Origin: Limonium bicolor
Lineage: Eukaryota; Streptophyta; Magnoliopsida; Caryophyllales; Plumbaginaceae
NCBI GenBank assembly: GCA_023374045.1
Contig: CM041782.1
Span: 186,886,925-186,950,924 of the forward strand
DNA length: 64,000 bases
Direction: 5' to 3'
Position 1 is the first letter of the stretch. Each line of letters starts with the position of its first letter. The translations under genes and the position numbers were made by a program. Below the pieces are notes generated by a model that made no database searches, had not been told where the DNA came from, and worked only from the letters and a program-made list of their open reading frames with translations. Below are positions 1-10,300 of this stretch, one piece after another.

Positions 1-741
1 AAATGGTCCCAAAGTGACACAGGATCCAATGAGCTAACACTAGGAACAGCTCTCAAAGTTCAAAACCGGGAAACACAAGAACCCCGAAGGAAAAGGATTC
101 AAAGAAAGGAAAACCTGAAAAGCCTCAAAGAAATCCAAAATCGAAAAAGAGAGAAGGTGCTAGGAACAACTCAAAAGTCCCAACCCCAAGCTCATAAACA
201 GTCATCACGAAGTAGCCAAACGACTTCAGGACAAAGAAGGCAAGTCCGAGAGAAGGTGCAAGTTGCAGCTTTGGTCACCCTTATAGCTCCACGTATCCTA
301 AACATTCCCCCATCATCCCATTGTATTTCATTACACCCCATAGCCACGTTATAAGCTCAAAAGACTTCCGACTTAGTAGCTGTGTATCCAATCATGTGAA
401 AGTAACAGGTTGAACGCGTAAATCTAACAAGTGTCAAATTCAATGGTTGAGAAGTTGTAACCGTAAGTGAGAAACGAGTGCAAGCACCAAACACGTCGAG
501 CGTAGGTTAGGAAGAACCACATCAAAACATAAGCCTTGACCCTGTGAGGATGAGACTTGTTTGCACGTTTAATCAGAGAAAATACTGGGGGCAATCGATC
601 GTTCCGATTGATCGCCATGAACTCTAGCTCAGATTGTCTTAAGGGAAAATGCTGGGGGCAATTGTTGATTCAAACAATTGTTGTGACAACGCCAATTGGA
701 ACCCAAAGCTCAAACACCACCCACCGCCATCATACATCACA

Positions 742-1000
742 CAGGCCCGTCCTAAGCCCTACCTCCACATTTCAACATCCTCAGGCCCGTCCTAAGCCCT
801 ACCTCCACATTTCAACATCCTCAGGCCCGTCCTAAGCCCTACCTCCACACAAATTTCTCCAGGCCCATCCTAAGCCCTTCCTTCACATTCAAGCATCCAT
901 AGGCCCGTCCTAAGCCCTACCTCCACACAAAATTTCTTCAGGCCCGTCCTAAGTCCTTCCTTCACATTCAAGCATCCACAGGCCTGTCTTGAGCCTCACC
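742..1000 (+). repeat. Tandem array A in the Tat 3' untranslated region
   Basis: About seven copies of a 38-45 bp unit built on AGGCCCGTCCTAAGCCCTAC followed by a CTCCACA/TTCACATTCAAGCATCCA-type tail. The unit is mirrored at 37111-37368. Tat-lineage elements are known for tandem repeats upstream of the 3' LTR. Confidence 0.85.
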
Positions 1001-1083
1001 ATCTCCAGGTTTGACATAAGCCCTAATCCTTCTACATCCATTTAGACCCATCATACATTTTACTCACTTTCACTTAGAACTAC

Positions 1084-1410
1084 CTTTAGGCTCGTCATAA
1101 GACCTAGTTGCATTCCTTTAGGCTCATCATAAGACCTCGATCCAACCTTTAGGCTCATCAAAAGACCTCGGTCCCACCTTTAGGCTCGTCATAAGACCTA
1201 GATCCAACCTTTAGGCTCGTCATAAGACCTAGGTCCATCCTTAGGCTCGTCATAAGACCTAGAACCGTCCTTTAGGCTCGTCATAAGACATAGTTGCATT
1301 CCCTTAGGCTCGTAGTAAGACCTAACGTTACCCTTTAGCTTACCCAATCTCATCAAACAAATTGCATTCATCTCATTCATATAGGCTCGTCATAAGACCT
1401 AGTTGCATTA
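1084..1410 (+). repeat. Tandem array B in the Tat 3' untranslated region
   Basis: Roughly nine to ten copies of a 28-36 bp unit with core TTTAGGCTCGTCATAAGACC, separated by variable TAGTTGCATTCC or TCGGTCCAACC spacers. It is mirrored at 36701-37026. The unit has no relation to array A except an AGGC..GTC..AAG backbone, which hints at a common origin. Confidence 0.85.
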
Positions 1411-1734
1411 TCCAGGCGCGTCACAAGACCTGTCGACAAAAGTTGGCGAGGTGATGACAATAAATCCTCCATTTGCGATGTCAACTTATTTTGGGATCAA
1501 CGAATGGTGGGCGAAGGCAATAAGTCCCCAGGGTTTTTACCAGGAGTTATCCCTGTACACCGGCTTGGGGGGCGATGGCGATAAGTCCACATTGGGTCCA
1601 GCCAGGAGCATTGGCACGAGTTTCGGTCCCCAGAAGCATCAGAGCATCATCAACATCAGCATCAGCATCACCATCATTAGCATCATTAGCATTTCGGCAT
1701 TCTTGCATTTGCATACCATCCAGTCTTCACATCC

Positions 1735-2004
1735 TAGGTAGTCAACGCCTTAGAATCGCTTGACATTGCATCATTTCATCCATTACAGGTAGTCAACGCC
1801 TAAGAATCGCTTGACATCTCATCATTTCATGTATTATAGGTAGTCGACGCCTTAGAACCGCTTGACATTATTTCATTTTTGTCACCTAGGTAGTCAGTGC
1901 CTTAGAATAGCTTGACACATTTTTACTTATAGGTAGTCAGCGCCTCAGAATAGCACGACAGCGTTTTGTTGCTTAGGCAGTCAGCGCCTCCGAATAGCTG
2001 GACG
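1735..2004 (+). repeat. Tandem array C in the Tat 3' untranslated region
   Basis: About six copies of a 45-55 bp unit with core TAGGTAGTCAACGCCTTAGA followed by ATCGCTTGACA. Copies become more divergent towards the polypurine tract. Mirrored at 36108-36377. Confidence 0.85.
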
Positions 2005-2108
2005 TAGTCAACGTGGTTTCGGACAACATGGAGGATTTTGTGGAATCCAAAATTGTGGGCATCACTCAAGCATCAACCAGACTTTTCACATCCATTACAA
2101 AGTCCAGT

Positions 2109-2123
2109 TGACGGGGGGCAATC
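2109..2123 (+). other. Polypurine tract of the Tat-like element
   Basis: TGACGGGGGGCAATC sits directly before the LTR start TGTTATACCC. This is the expected priming site for plus-strand DNA synthesis. Confidence 0.85.
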
Positions 2124-2636
2124 TGTTATACCCAAAATTTTGACCCCCCTGGTTAGGGTCTACAAGGTTTTGGTGTTGTGAAGGGCATTTAATCGAGTAA
2201 TGAGGGATTCCGGCTCGATCGGCGCATCCCAGGGCATGAGGAGCAGTTTCGTCATTGTCAGGGGCGTTTTTGTAATTTTTAAGGCTCCTGATACCTCCTA
2301 AAGGCTTTCTCTCTCCTCCGAAAGATGCCCAAATCAGCTTGAAATGCTTTGATATTTTAACCCATGGTAGAGGATGACATTCTAAGCATAATGCGTTGGA
2401 ATTTTGATTTTTCGAATTTCCAATAATTTTCTAGCAATTTCTGACTGAATCTGGCGAGAAATTCAATTTAAAAATATTCCAACATTTAAAAAAATCCGAT
2501 TCCACTTCAGAAAATTCATAATTGTCATCCTTGACACGTGGTTAAAATTTCACCGCCAAATTCCTTTGGGAATTCACTTAATTAAAATATCAAAAAAAAT
2601 TACTTTTACTAGATTTTCTTTATCTTTAAGAAAGTC

Positions 2637-2644
2637 TATATAAG
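2637..2644 (+). promoter_or_regulatory. TATA box of the Tat LTR
   Basis: TATATAAG, preceded by AAAGTC, is kept in all three LTR copies. Transcription would begin about 25-35 bp downstream, just before the CT-rich TCTCTCTC leader. Confidence 0.6.
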
Positions 2645-3230
2645 GGATAGGTTTTTTTGATAAAAGCAGAATCTCATATGATCAAGAACCCTAGGAAGAC
2701 AGAAAGCACATCCTCCTCTCTCTCTCTCTCTCACGTTTTCCAACACCCAGCCACCCGAATCATACCGAAAATCCCCCGAAATCACCATCTAAACACGTTT
2801 TCCAATCCCCAAAGCACCAATAATCATCAAAACCCCACAAAAACACCACCAAAACGTGAAGAACAGCAAGAACAACCAACCACCAGAAGCTTGGTTCGAA
2901 AATCTTTCGGGTCTGCCACAAACGGAGCACTCTTCGAATCCCGGTGTGAAGAATCGTTGTGAATCCGAAGGTAAAATAGGTAGAAATCCCACTTTCCTAA
3001 CTATCCACGACCTTATCAGTCTTGCCTCAAAATTTGGGCTTAAACTAACTCTTTTTCGTTTCTGTATTGCTGATTGTTTTTAGCTACTGCCTTGTTACTT
3101 GTTTGCTAAGTTTCATATTAATTTTGATGTCAAATTGAGTTCTTTCAGTTACTAACGTGTTTAAAATCTTTCAGGCTACACACCCATAAAATTTGAGCTC
3201 AAAACACCCTCGGGAACCATCGAAAACCCA

Positions 3231-3315
3231 CTGTCCGTGGGTTGTCCGTGACCTCGGACTCATTGCCCGGGACCACGGACGGGTTGTCCGTGACCACGGA
3301 CACCCACGGACGGTG
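3231..3315 (+). repeat. GC-rich palindromic repeats in the Tat LTR
   Basis: Overlapping copies of GTCCGTG-[A/G]CC-type half-sites (GTCCGTGACCACGGAC is self-complementary). The right-arm 3' LTR carries one extra 21 bp unit, so the block behaves as a small minisatellite. Confidence 0.75.
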
Positions 3316-3479
3316 GCGGGATTTGTATTTTTCAATTTTTCAAATCTTAGGTTATAAGTGGACCTAAAACCCGGTTAGACCTTAATCAGCCTTAATCGAC
3401 ATAGGATAGGGTTTAAAATCGAGGCTCACATATTAGTAACGTGTATTAGAGACACAGTATGTATGATGGTTGGTTTATC

Positions 3480-3485
3480 AATAAA
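3480..3485 (+). promoter_or_regulatory. AATAAA between the captured AlkB region and protease
   Basis: A canonical polyadenylation hexamer 66 bp upstream of the protease splice acceptor. Ignoring the Tat insertion, it lies roughly 80 bp after the AlkB stop codon, where the 3' end of a Gag-AlkB transcript would be expected. The right-arm copy is at 34605-34610. Confidence 0.4.
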
Positions 3486-3549
3486 GAGCAGTGTTGATTT
3501 AAATTCCACTTGTGTCCACCATCATTACTTAACCACTTGTGAATTCAAT

Positions 3550-3551
3550 AG
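3550..3551 (+). other. Candidate splice acceptor before protease
   Basis: CTTGTGAATTCAATAG|GTTGTGG. The exon starting at 3552 continues the protease frame if joined to a donor that leaves one codon base, which is the phase of the gag donor at 45382 of copy 1b. The pyrimidine tract is weak. This is inferred, not shown. Confidence 0.4.
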
Positions 3552-4323
3552 GTTGTGGACTCGGTACCGAAGGTAACCTGAGTATCCTCACCGAAGCACA
3601 AGCCGGCAAAAGCGGCACCATCTTAACGGGAACCTTCCCAGTGAACGGCATTGAAGCCACAGTGTTATTCGACTCTGGCGCCTCTCACACCTTCGTATCA
3701 CCATCTTTTGTGAAGAGGTTGAAGCTAGATGCAGATGAGCTACCGAACTTCATGGTTACTCTCCCATCGAAGGAGCGAGTACAGTGTACCAAATACTACC
3801 AAGCAGCCAAGATTGAAATTAAAGGCGAAGCATTTCCCATCTCCTTCATCGAGTTCAATGGGTTAGGATTCGACTTGATAATCGGGATGAATTGGTTGGA
3901 GCGGCACAAGGGTAGAATCCTCTGCGCCGAGCATCGATTGCTGCTAAAGAGTCCTTCTGGGGTTACGGTATCTTACCGCCAGAGACCGAGAGAGCCTTCG
4001 ACCACAGTCATCTCCGCTATGGCTATGTACCGGGAGCTCAGAAAGGGCCATGAAGTATATTTGTGTTATATACAAGACCTGGAGAGAGATCCAGAATTCA
4101 GTGATGATGTACCGGTTGTGTCTGAATTTCCCGATGTATTCCCTAAGGAGCTACCCGGCATGCCACCTCAGAGAGCGATAGAATTTGAGATTGATCTTTT
4201 GCCAGGTACTGGTCCCATTGCTAAGGCACCGTACCGCATGGCACCCGTAGAAATGACAGAGTTGAAAGAACAGTTGCGAGACCTACTCGACAAAGGGTTT
4301 ATACGCCCGAGCGTATCACCCTA
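3552..4323 (+). pseudogene. Retropepsin (aspartic protease) and start of RT, element 1a
   Basis: The frame is open from before 3539 to the TAG at 4321-4323. The protease active site is VLFDSGASHTFVS, followed by the second conserved block DLIIGMNWLE about 70 residues later, as in Ty3/gypsy retropepsins. The C-terminal part (EIDLLPGTGPIAKAPYRM, then RDLLDKGFIRPSVSP) is the beginning of the reverse transcriptase. The terminating TAG replaces a Trp codon expected in the P-W-G-A-P block; the stop is present in both arms, so it predates the inverted duplication. The product would have cleaved the Gag-Pol polyprotein in the virus-like particle. Confidence 0.88.
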
Positions 4324-4898
4324 GGAGCACCGGTCCTCTTCGTGAAGAAGAAGGACGGTAGTCTCCGACTTTGTATCGACTACGCGAGTTGAATGCGGTC
4401 ACAGTCAAGAATAAATACCCATTGCCACGCATCGACGACCTATTCGACCAGCTGAAAGGAGCCTCAGTCTTCTCCAAGATCGACCTCCGTTCTGGGTATC
4501 ATCAGATTGCTATCAAGGGCAAGACATCGAGAAAACGGCATTCCGTACCAGATATGGCCACTACGAGTTCACCGTCATGCCATTCGGTTTGTCAAATGCA
4601 CCAGCAAAATTCATGGATCTCATGAATCGACTTTTCAGTGAGCAGTTAGACACTTCGTTGTTGTCTTCATCGACGACATCCTTGTATACTCAAAATCAGC
4701 AGAAGAGCATGAATTTCATTTGAGGAAAGTACTTGAGACACTGCGCGAGAACCAGCTGTATGCGAAGTTCTCCCTTCTAGATTAAGTTGTCACATCAAGC
4801 CTAGACCCAAGACTGTTTACCAGGACATTAGGAGCTTTCTTGGTCTAGCCGGTTACTACCGGAGATTCGTAAAGGACTTCTCGAAAGTCACTAAGCCC
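4324..4898 (+). pseudogene. Reverse transcriptase, element 1a, broken
   Basis: Recognisable RT blocks appear in shifting frames: [56 protein letters not shown], then the catalytic FIDDILVYS segment, and [17 protein letters not shown]. Shared with the right copy are a one-base deletion before RELNAV and a frameshift after GYHQIAIK. Specific to this copy are a one-base loss after the TAG and a deletion of roughly 100 bp near 4770-4773. That deletion removes the block which in the right copy reads [17 protein letters not shown]. It would have been the polymerase copying element RNA into DNA. Not functional. Confidence 0.85.
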
Positions 4899-5285
4899 AT
4901 GACCACACTGATGAAGAAAGATGCACCGTTTGTATGGACAGACGAGTGCGAATTATCATTTCAGAGCCTAAAGGACTCATTGACCTCGGCGCCCATCCTT
5001 ACTCTTCCAGAGGGCACAGAGGGATTTGAAGTATATTGTGATGCATCAGGCAAGGGAATGGGATGTGTACTCATGCAGCATGGCAAGGTTGTAGCTTATG
5101 CCTCCCGCCAGCTGAAAAAGCATGAGGAGAATTACGCGACACACGACTTAGAGCTAGGAGCCATTGTCTTCGCCTTGAAGATATGGCGACACTGTCTCTA
5201 TGGGGTAAGCATCACCATCACTCCTACTCACGACCACGAGAGCTTACAGTATGCATTCAAACAGAAAGAATTGAACTTGCGATAG
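4899..5285 (+). pseudogene. RNase H domain, element 1a
   Basis: One open stretch of 128 codons. It carries the RNase H starting block [18 protein letters not shown] (first catalytic Asp), then [25 protein letters not shown] (catalytic Glu) and [18 protein letters not shown] at 5283-5285 replaces the Gln codon expected before the following Arg-Arg-Trp (C-to-T change). The same stop is present in the right arm. The product would have degraded the RNA strand of RNA-DNA hybrids during reverse transcription. Confidence 0.85.
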
Positions 5286-6317
5286 AGAAGGTGGATGGAG
5301 TTTCTTTCAGACTACGACATCGACCTACAGTATAAGGAAGGGAAGGCAAACATCGTAGCCGACGCCCTGAGTCGTCGAGCACACTTGCTCCATTCGCTAC
5401 TCGCTTCTTCTAGCTTGGTTGACGAGGTGCGAGACGCTCAGTTGAGCGACCCTTACCTAACCGAAATCAGACAAAAGATCGAAAATGGTACGTTCAAAAA
5501 GAAGAAGTATGATTTTAAGTTGCATGAAGATGGTCTGATTCGGCTGAATGGCAGGCTATGCGTCCCCCGAAGCAATGCTGAGCTAAGGGATCGCATCCTG
5601 TGAGAGTCACACAGTTCTACATTGTCAGTTCATCCAGGAGCCTCCAAGATGTACAAAGACATGAAGAGGTACTTCTGGTGGTCTGGGATGAAATCAGATG
5701 TGATGGAGTTTGTATTGAGATGCTTGACATGCCAAAAGGTGAAATTTGAACATCGTAGACCGGGCGCAATGGTACAATCGATGCCAGTTCCGGAGTGGAA
5801 GTTCCACGATATCTCCATGGATTTTGTTGTAGGACTCCCACCTGCCAGGGGAGGACTCAACATGATCTGGGTTGTAGTCGATCGCCTTACCAAGGTTGCC
5901 CGATTCATACCGATGAAGGACACCTGGAAGGTAGTGAAGCTAGCTGAGCTATTTGACAAGGAGATTATCAGACACCACGGAGTCCCGAAGACTATAGTAT
6001 CTGACCGTGACACCAGATTTCTTTCGAGATACTGGAGAGCTACACGGGAAGCGCTGGGTATAGAATTGAAGTTGAGTACCGCCTTCCATCCTCAGACCGA
6101 CGGTCAGACAGAAAGGACCATCCAGACACTAGAGGACATGCTTCGGGCACGTGCCTTAGACTTTCAGGGGAGTTGGTTAGATAAGCTTCATCTTATCGAG
6201 TTTTCATACAATAACAGCTACCATGCTTCGATTAAGATGTCGCCTTTCCAAGCCCTATACGGTAGACCGTGCCGTACGCCCTTGTGTTGGATGAGTCAAG
6301 CGAAGCGGTCATCATAG
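5286..6317 (+). pseudogene. Tether and integrase (zinc finger plus catalytic core), element 1a
   Basis: Residues after the RNase H stop read [20 protein letters not shown] and ALSRR, the standard tether. After a TGA at 5601-5603 (shared with the right arm) comes the HHCC finger (VHPGASKMYKDMKRYFWW, then CLTCQKVKFEH). The integrase core follows, with catalytic acidic residues in SMDFVVGLP, VSDRDTRF and FHPQTDGQTERT. A one-base loss near 6288 (CTGTGTTGG-ATGAG; the right copy has GGG) shifts frame and ends this segment at 6317; that lesion is specific to this arm. The enzyme would have inserted element cDNA into chromatin. Confidence 0.87.
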
Positions 6318-6858
6318 GACCGGAGTATCTTGAACAAGTACAAGCTGAAGTTCAGCAGATTCGAGCAAATATGAAGGCAGCCCAGATAGACAGAAATCCT
6401 ATGCGGATGTGTGATGACGCGACCTTGAGTTCGCCGTGGGCGACCAAGTGTTCTTGCGCGTTTCACCTATGAAGGGTGTCTTCCGATTTGGCCAGAAGGG
6501 CAAGCTGAGCCCAAAGTTTGTAGGGCCGTATGCTATCACCGAAAGAGTTGGAGCTGTAGCCTACAGGTTAGCACTACTTGAGGACGTGGGACGTGCCCAT
6601 GATGTATTTCATGTGTCACAACTCAAGAAGTGCATTGCTGATCCTTCTCATGTCCTAGAGCCCGAGAGACTGTCCATTGAGCCGACAATGAGATACGTTG
6701 AAACTCCCGTCAGAATCCTTGATAGGAAGACCAGAGACACTCGCCACATGTCTATCCGAATAGTGAAGGTCCTATGGTCAAACCATGATGTCGAAGAAGC
6801 GACATGGGAGTTGGAAGATTCCATGAAGGCGAAGTACCCACAGTTATTCATAGACTAG
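6318..6858 (+). pseudogene. Integrase C-terminus with chromodomain, element 1a
   Basis: The sequence continues as ESSEAVIIGPEYLEQVQAEVQQIRANMKAA. Tandem TGA codons at 6412-6417 stand where Arg-Arg would be expected (two C-to-T changes at CpG). From about 6436 it is open to the TAG at 6856-6858: GDQVFLRVSPMKGVFRFGQKGKL is the GPY/F module (FVGPYAITERVG), followed by DVFHVSQLKKCI. A terminal chromodomain ends IVKVLWSNHDVEEATWELED. Such domains are thought to guide integration to heterochromatin by reading histone marks. The shared stops show the copy was dead before the duplication. Confidence 0.88.
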
Positions 6859-6900
6859 ATAGTCTAGTGTCTGTAAATACGGGTACGGGGCGTACCCCTT

Positions 6901-6917
6901 TTTTAAGGGGGGTAGAG
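6901..6917 (+). other. Second (upstream) polypurine tract, element 1a
   Basis: TTTTAAGGGGGGTAGAG lies about 40 bp after the pol stop and about 400 bp before the 3' LTR. Its core TTAAGGGGGGTAGA is the same as the true PPT at 7309-7322. It follows a short hairpin (GGGGCGTACCCC). Confidence 0.7.
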
Positions 6918-7308
6918 CCTTTTTTCTTTTGCATTGCTTTGGGTGTGCATTGCATAGTGTGTAGGTATTGTATATATGTTGATGGCACATGTAGTGCAAG
7001 TGGATTTGGTATGTGTATGTATGCATGTGTAATGTTTAGTGCATGGATGTGTATGTGTAATGTGTAATGTATCTGAGTAATGTGTATTGTGAATTGCAGT
7101 GTTGTATTGTGTAATGTGGATGTGATGGTATGTATGAAAAAGGTGCATTGTGTATGTGAATTCGTATTGTGCTTGAATTGTGTATGTTTGCAATGTGGAG
7201 AAAATAAACACCTCATAGGTGTAGTAAGACACATTACGGCAATCGGTTTGCCTAATGAGTAGAATAATTAACTATTAACCCTTGAGCAACTTTGAGGGCA
7301 AAGTTTCT

Positions 7309-7322
7309 TAAGGGGGGTAGAT
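7309..7322 (+). other. 3' polypurine tract, element 1a
   Basis: TAAGGGGGGTAGAT lies immediately upstream of the LTR start TGAAATACCCC. Bases 6918-7308 between the two tracts are GT-rich low-complexity sequence without a gene. Confidence 0.88.
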
Positions 7323-10300
7323 TGAAATACCCCGTAATTAAAAATAGTGATTAATTATACTAATAAGTAATTTAGAAGCTTAATTATGTCTAAACAATCA
7401 TGAGGGAACAAATCCCGAAGAAAACGGATCCTTAAAATGGATCAAAAACACTAACGAACCTTAAAGCACGTTCTTCAAGGAAACCGGGAAACGTGACTTT
7501 AAGCGGGTCAAATAGACTCGTAAAAATTTTGGTCAACTAAATAGTCATTAATAAATATTAAAACTTTAGAACCAATAAAATCAATAAAACGAGAAATTTG
7601 TAAAAACTGTCAAAAACGGGAAGTTGTGGGGTGGAAACATAAATAACTCAAACTTATGTGTCCACTTTTGAAAATAAAATGTAAAGTGTGTGTGTGTGCG
7701 GTGTGCCAGCCGGCCCCCATCCCTCTCTCTCACACACTCACTTATCCTCTCTTATTTACAAAACAACAAAACAATTAAAAACAATAAAGTAAACTACTTT
7801 ACTACTCTACCTCACATTCTCTCTCCTACCCCATTCTCTTCACTCACGTACACAGCCCCCATCTCCCTCACTCTCTGATTCTTTCTTCTTCTCCTGGCGA
7901 CAGCAATGGAGAAATAAGAGAACTCACACCATTCTCCACTTCTCTCCTCTTGTTACTCCCTTAAACCTCCTCCAAAAATTATAAAAATTACACCATTGTC
8001 TTCCTCTCATCAAGGAGAGTATTTCCCTTTTCCAAAATCCGTAAAGGAGCATCTTCATCTCCATGGGTGTGGAGCATTTGGAGCTTCAAGACTACCATTA
8101 GAACCACCTCCTTCTCCTTGTCATCTTGAGGTAAAAATATTCTTGAAACCTCATTGTTTTTCTAGCCTTGTGGGCAAAACGAAATTTAAAGCTAAACCCT
8201 TGTTTGCCCCTTTGTACTCTAACCGATTTTGGCACTCTTGGAGGGTGAGAAATATTGTTCTTGAGCCATACCAAGCTTCACTTATACCCTTACAGGTAAT
8301 GGAATTTCTAAACCCTAAAATATGCATTAAGCTTTAAAGAATGATTAAGGGTTAGTTAGTGTATTAAAATGGTGTGTATATATGGGTGTAGTGTTAGAGG
8401 ATTTATGTTGCTAAACCGGTGGAAAGAGATAGAAGGAAGAAGGAAGAAGAAGAAAAGGAAGAACTAGAAGAAGAAACAAGGTAATTACACTCATCTTTTG
8501 TGTAGTTTAGTAATGTGTAATGTAACAGATTTTAGTGGTATAAATGTGTAGTGTACAATGGTAATGAGTAGAGGTATAATGTAGGAAAGAACCAAACTGT
8601 TTTTAAAACCCTTAAAAGACATTTAAAACATGTTAAAACATAGATGGAATTAATGTTGAGTGCAGGGATTTAATGTTGTTTAGTGTGGTATTTGTGTATG
8701 AGAGTTGGGTATATTGATATTGGCTATAAACAGGTGGTATGGATCATTTATGTGAGTGAAACAAAGTGGTGAGAGTGTATAATTATAGGGGAGACTATGG
8801 CAAAATTTACCTAGGATTAGAACACTTAAGAAACTAGAAAACTAGGTAAAAGTATATCCTTGTAACAGATTTTAATTGGAGCTGTTTAGTTGGTAGGTCA
8901 GGAGAGATAGCTAGTGTATTGTAAGCTCTAGAAATGGCATTATAAGAGGGAGCAATAGATGGGGAAAGTGAGAGTTTAAAATCTGTAGCATAATGCAACC
9001 AAAGGAAGATAAGGTAAGTGATGAGATGAGAAACTTAGAAAATATGAGAGTGAATTAGTATAAAAGGTGTAATAGGTTAGTAAAGGAATTAAACATGTTT
9101 AGGAGGCTAATTAGGTGTGGGATTCAGTGTAGGAACAATGGGGGATTAATTAGGCAAAATTTGGTTTGTAACAGATAAAGAAAACTGTAAAATCTGTAAA
9201 ACTGATAGCAGGGTCCGGGACTTAAGTCTAGGACTAAGTCCCGGACCAGTTGAATAAAATAGCCGAGAGTTGTAGTAAGATGGTGGTCCGGGACTTAAGT
9301 CCCATACAAGGACCCGGACCACCCTACAAAAACACACCGAGAGTTGCCTAAGTCTTGGTCCGGGACTTACCTTAAGTAAGAAGACCCGGACCACTTGAAA
9401 TTTCTGTTCGAGACTGGACATACCTGATGGTCCGGGACTTGAACCCTGTACAAGGACCCAGACCAGGCACCAAAAATGACCCGAGAGTTGGACCACCTGT
9501 TGGTCCGGGACTTAAGACCTTGACAAGGTCCCGGACCAACACAAACTTGTAAAACTAAGCTTATTGAATGGGTACTAAGGTAAGGAAGTGAATAGTAATG
9601 GTAGTATAAGGTAAATAGGACTTAATTAGGATGTTTAAAGGTCATTAAGAGTATGAACAAGTTTTAAAAGTAACAAAGAGTAAGTAAACCATATGTAAGT
9701 ATAAGAATTGTAAAGGTATAGTAAGTATGAGTTAGGAAACGTAAGAGTAATCGAGTTAAGTTAATGATAGTTAGATTAATCACTCGATTGTATGTATATC
9801 ATAGGATTTGATTTGTGAACACCGGAGGAACGTCGGATACAAGTACAACGGTGAACGGTATGAATTCCTCATGCCCCGTATGTTATCTTGGTTACTCTGA
9901 TTTGTGTGTTGTGTGCTAATTGATCACCAAATAAGATAAATGCATGAATCGGAGTTATTATGCTTACTTGTGAATATGTAGTGTTGTATCTTGTTGAATA
10001 TTTTCTTAAATCATAGTTTGTATAATTCATGAAATGTATGGATGAATATGAGTGTGTGTATGTATGATGCATTGTACTGTGACCGAATGTGTTTGTAATT
10101 GGACTTCTAACTGATTCCTAACAAGCTAACCAATCTAACTTAAATTGGTAATTAAATTGGAATGAGTAGAAGTCCGATATAGTTTTGGCCACGCGTGAGG
10201 ATGCGGAGACACAAGAGGTTGGATCCAATTCCTGACTCTTAAACTGGTTTGCGGCCCAAACCCCTTAAATGGGTAGCATCCCGGATTGGTGACTCAAGTA

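Larger units (their letters stand above)
1..3430 (+). mobile_element. Tat-like non-autonomous LTR element, left copy (3' part)
   Basis: This is the 3' end of the internal region plus the 3' LTR of the element that is complete at 34660-44466 in opposite orientation. It lies inside Tekay element 1a, with the 3' target site copy TATTA at 3431-3435. The internal part here is non-coding: bases 1-740 hold no convincing ORF, and the rest is three tandem-repeat blocks. The 5' half lies outside the window. Confidence 0.85.
2124..3430 (+). repeat. 3' LTR of the Tat-like element (left copy)
   Basis: 1307 bp, starting TGTTATACCC and ending GAGGCTCACA (TG..CA). Two further copies are at 34660-35985 and 43159-44466. 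A TATA box lies about 510 bp in. A possible leader intron follows (donor GAAG|GTAAAA near 2970, acceptor CTTTCAG|GC near 3174). A GC-rich palindromic block lies near the 3' end. Confidence 0.92.

Noticed and set aside
6848..7234. His/Thr-rich frames around 6848-7234 and 30786-31177
   Set aside because: Antisense reading of GT-rich low-complexity sequence between the two polypurine tracts.
9211..9540. CRISPR-like appearance of regularly spaced repeats
   Set aside because: Units are imperfect palindromes with conserved spacers, located inside a plant LTR; no cas genes or prokaryotic context.
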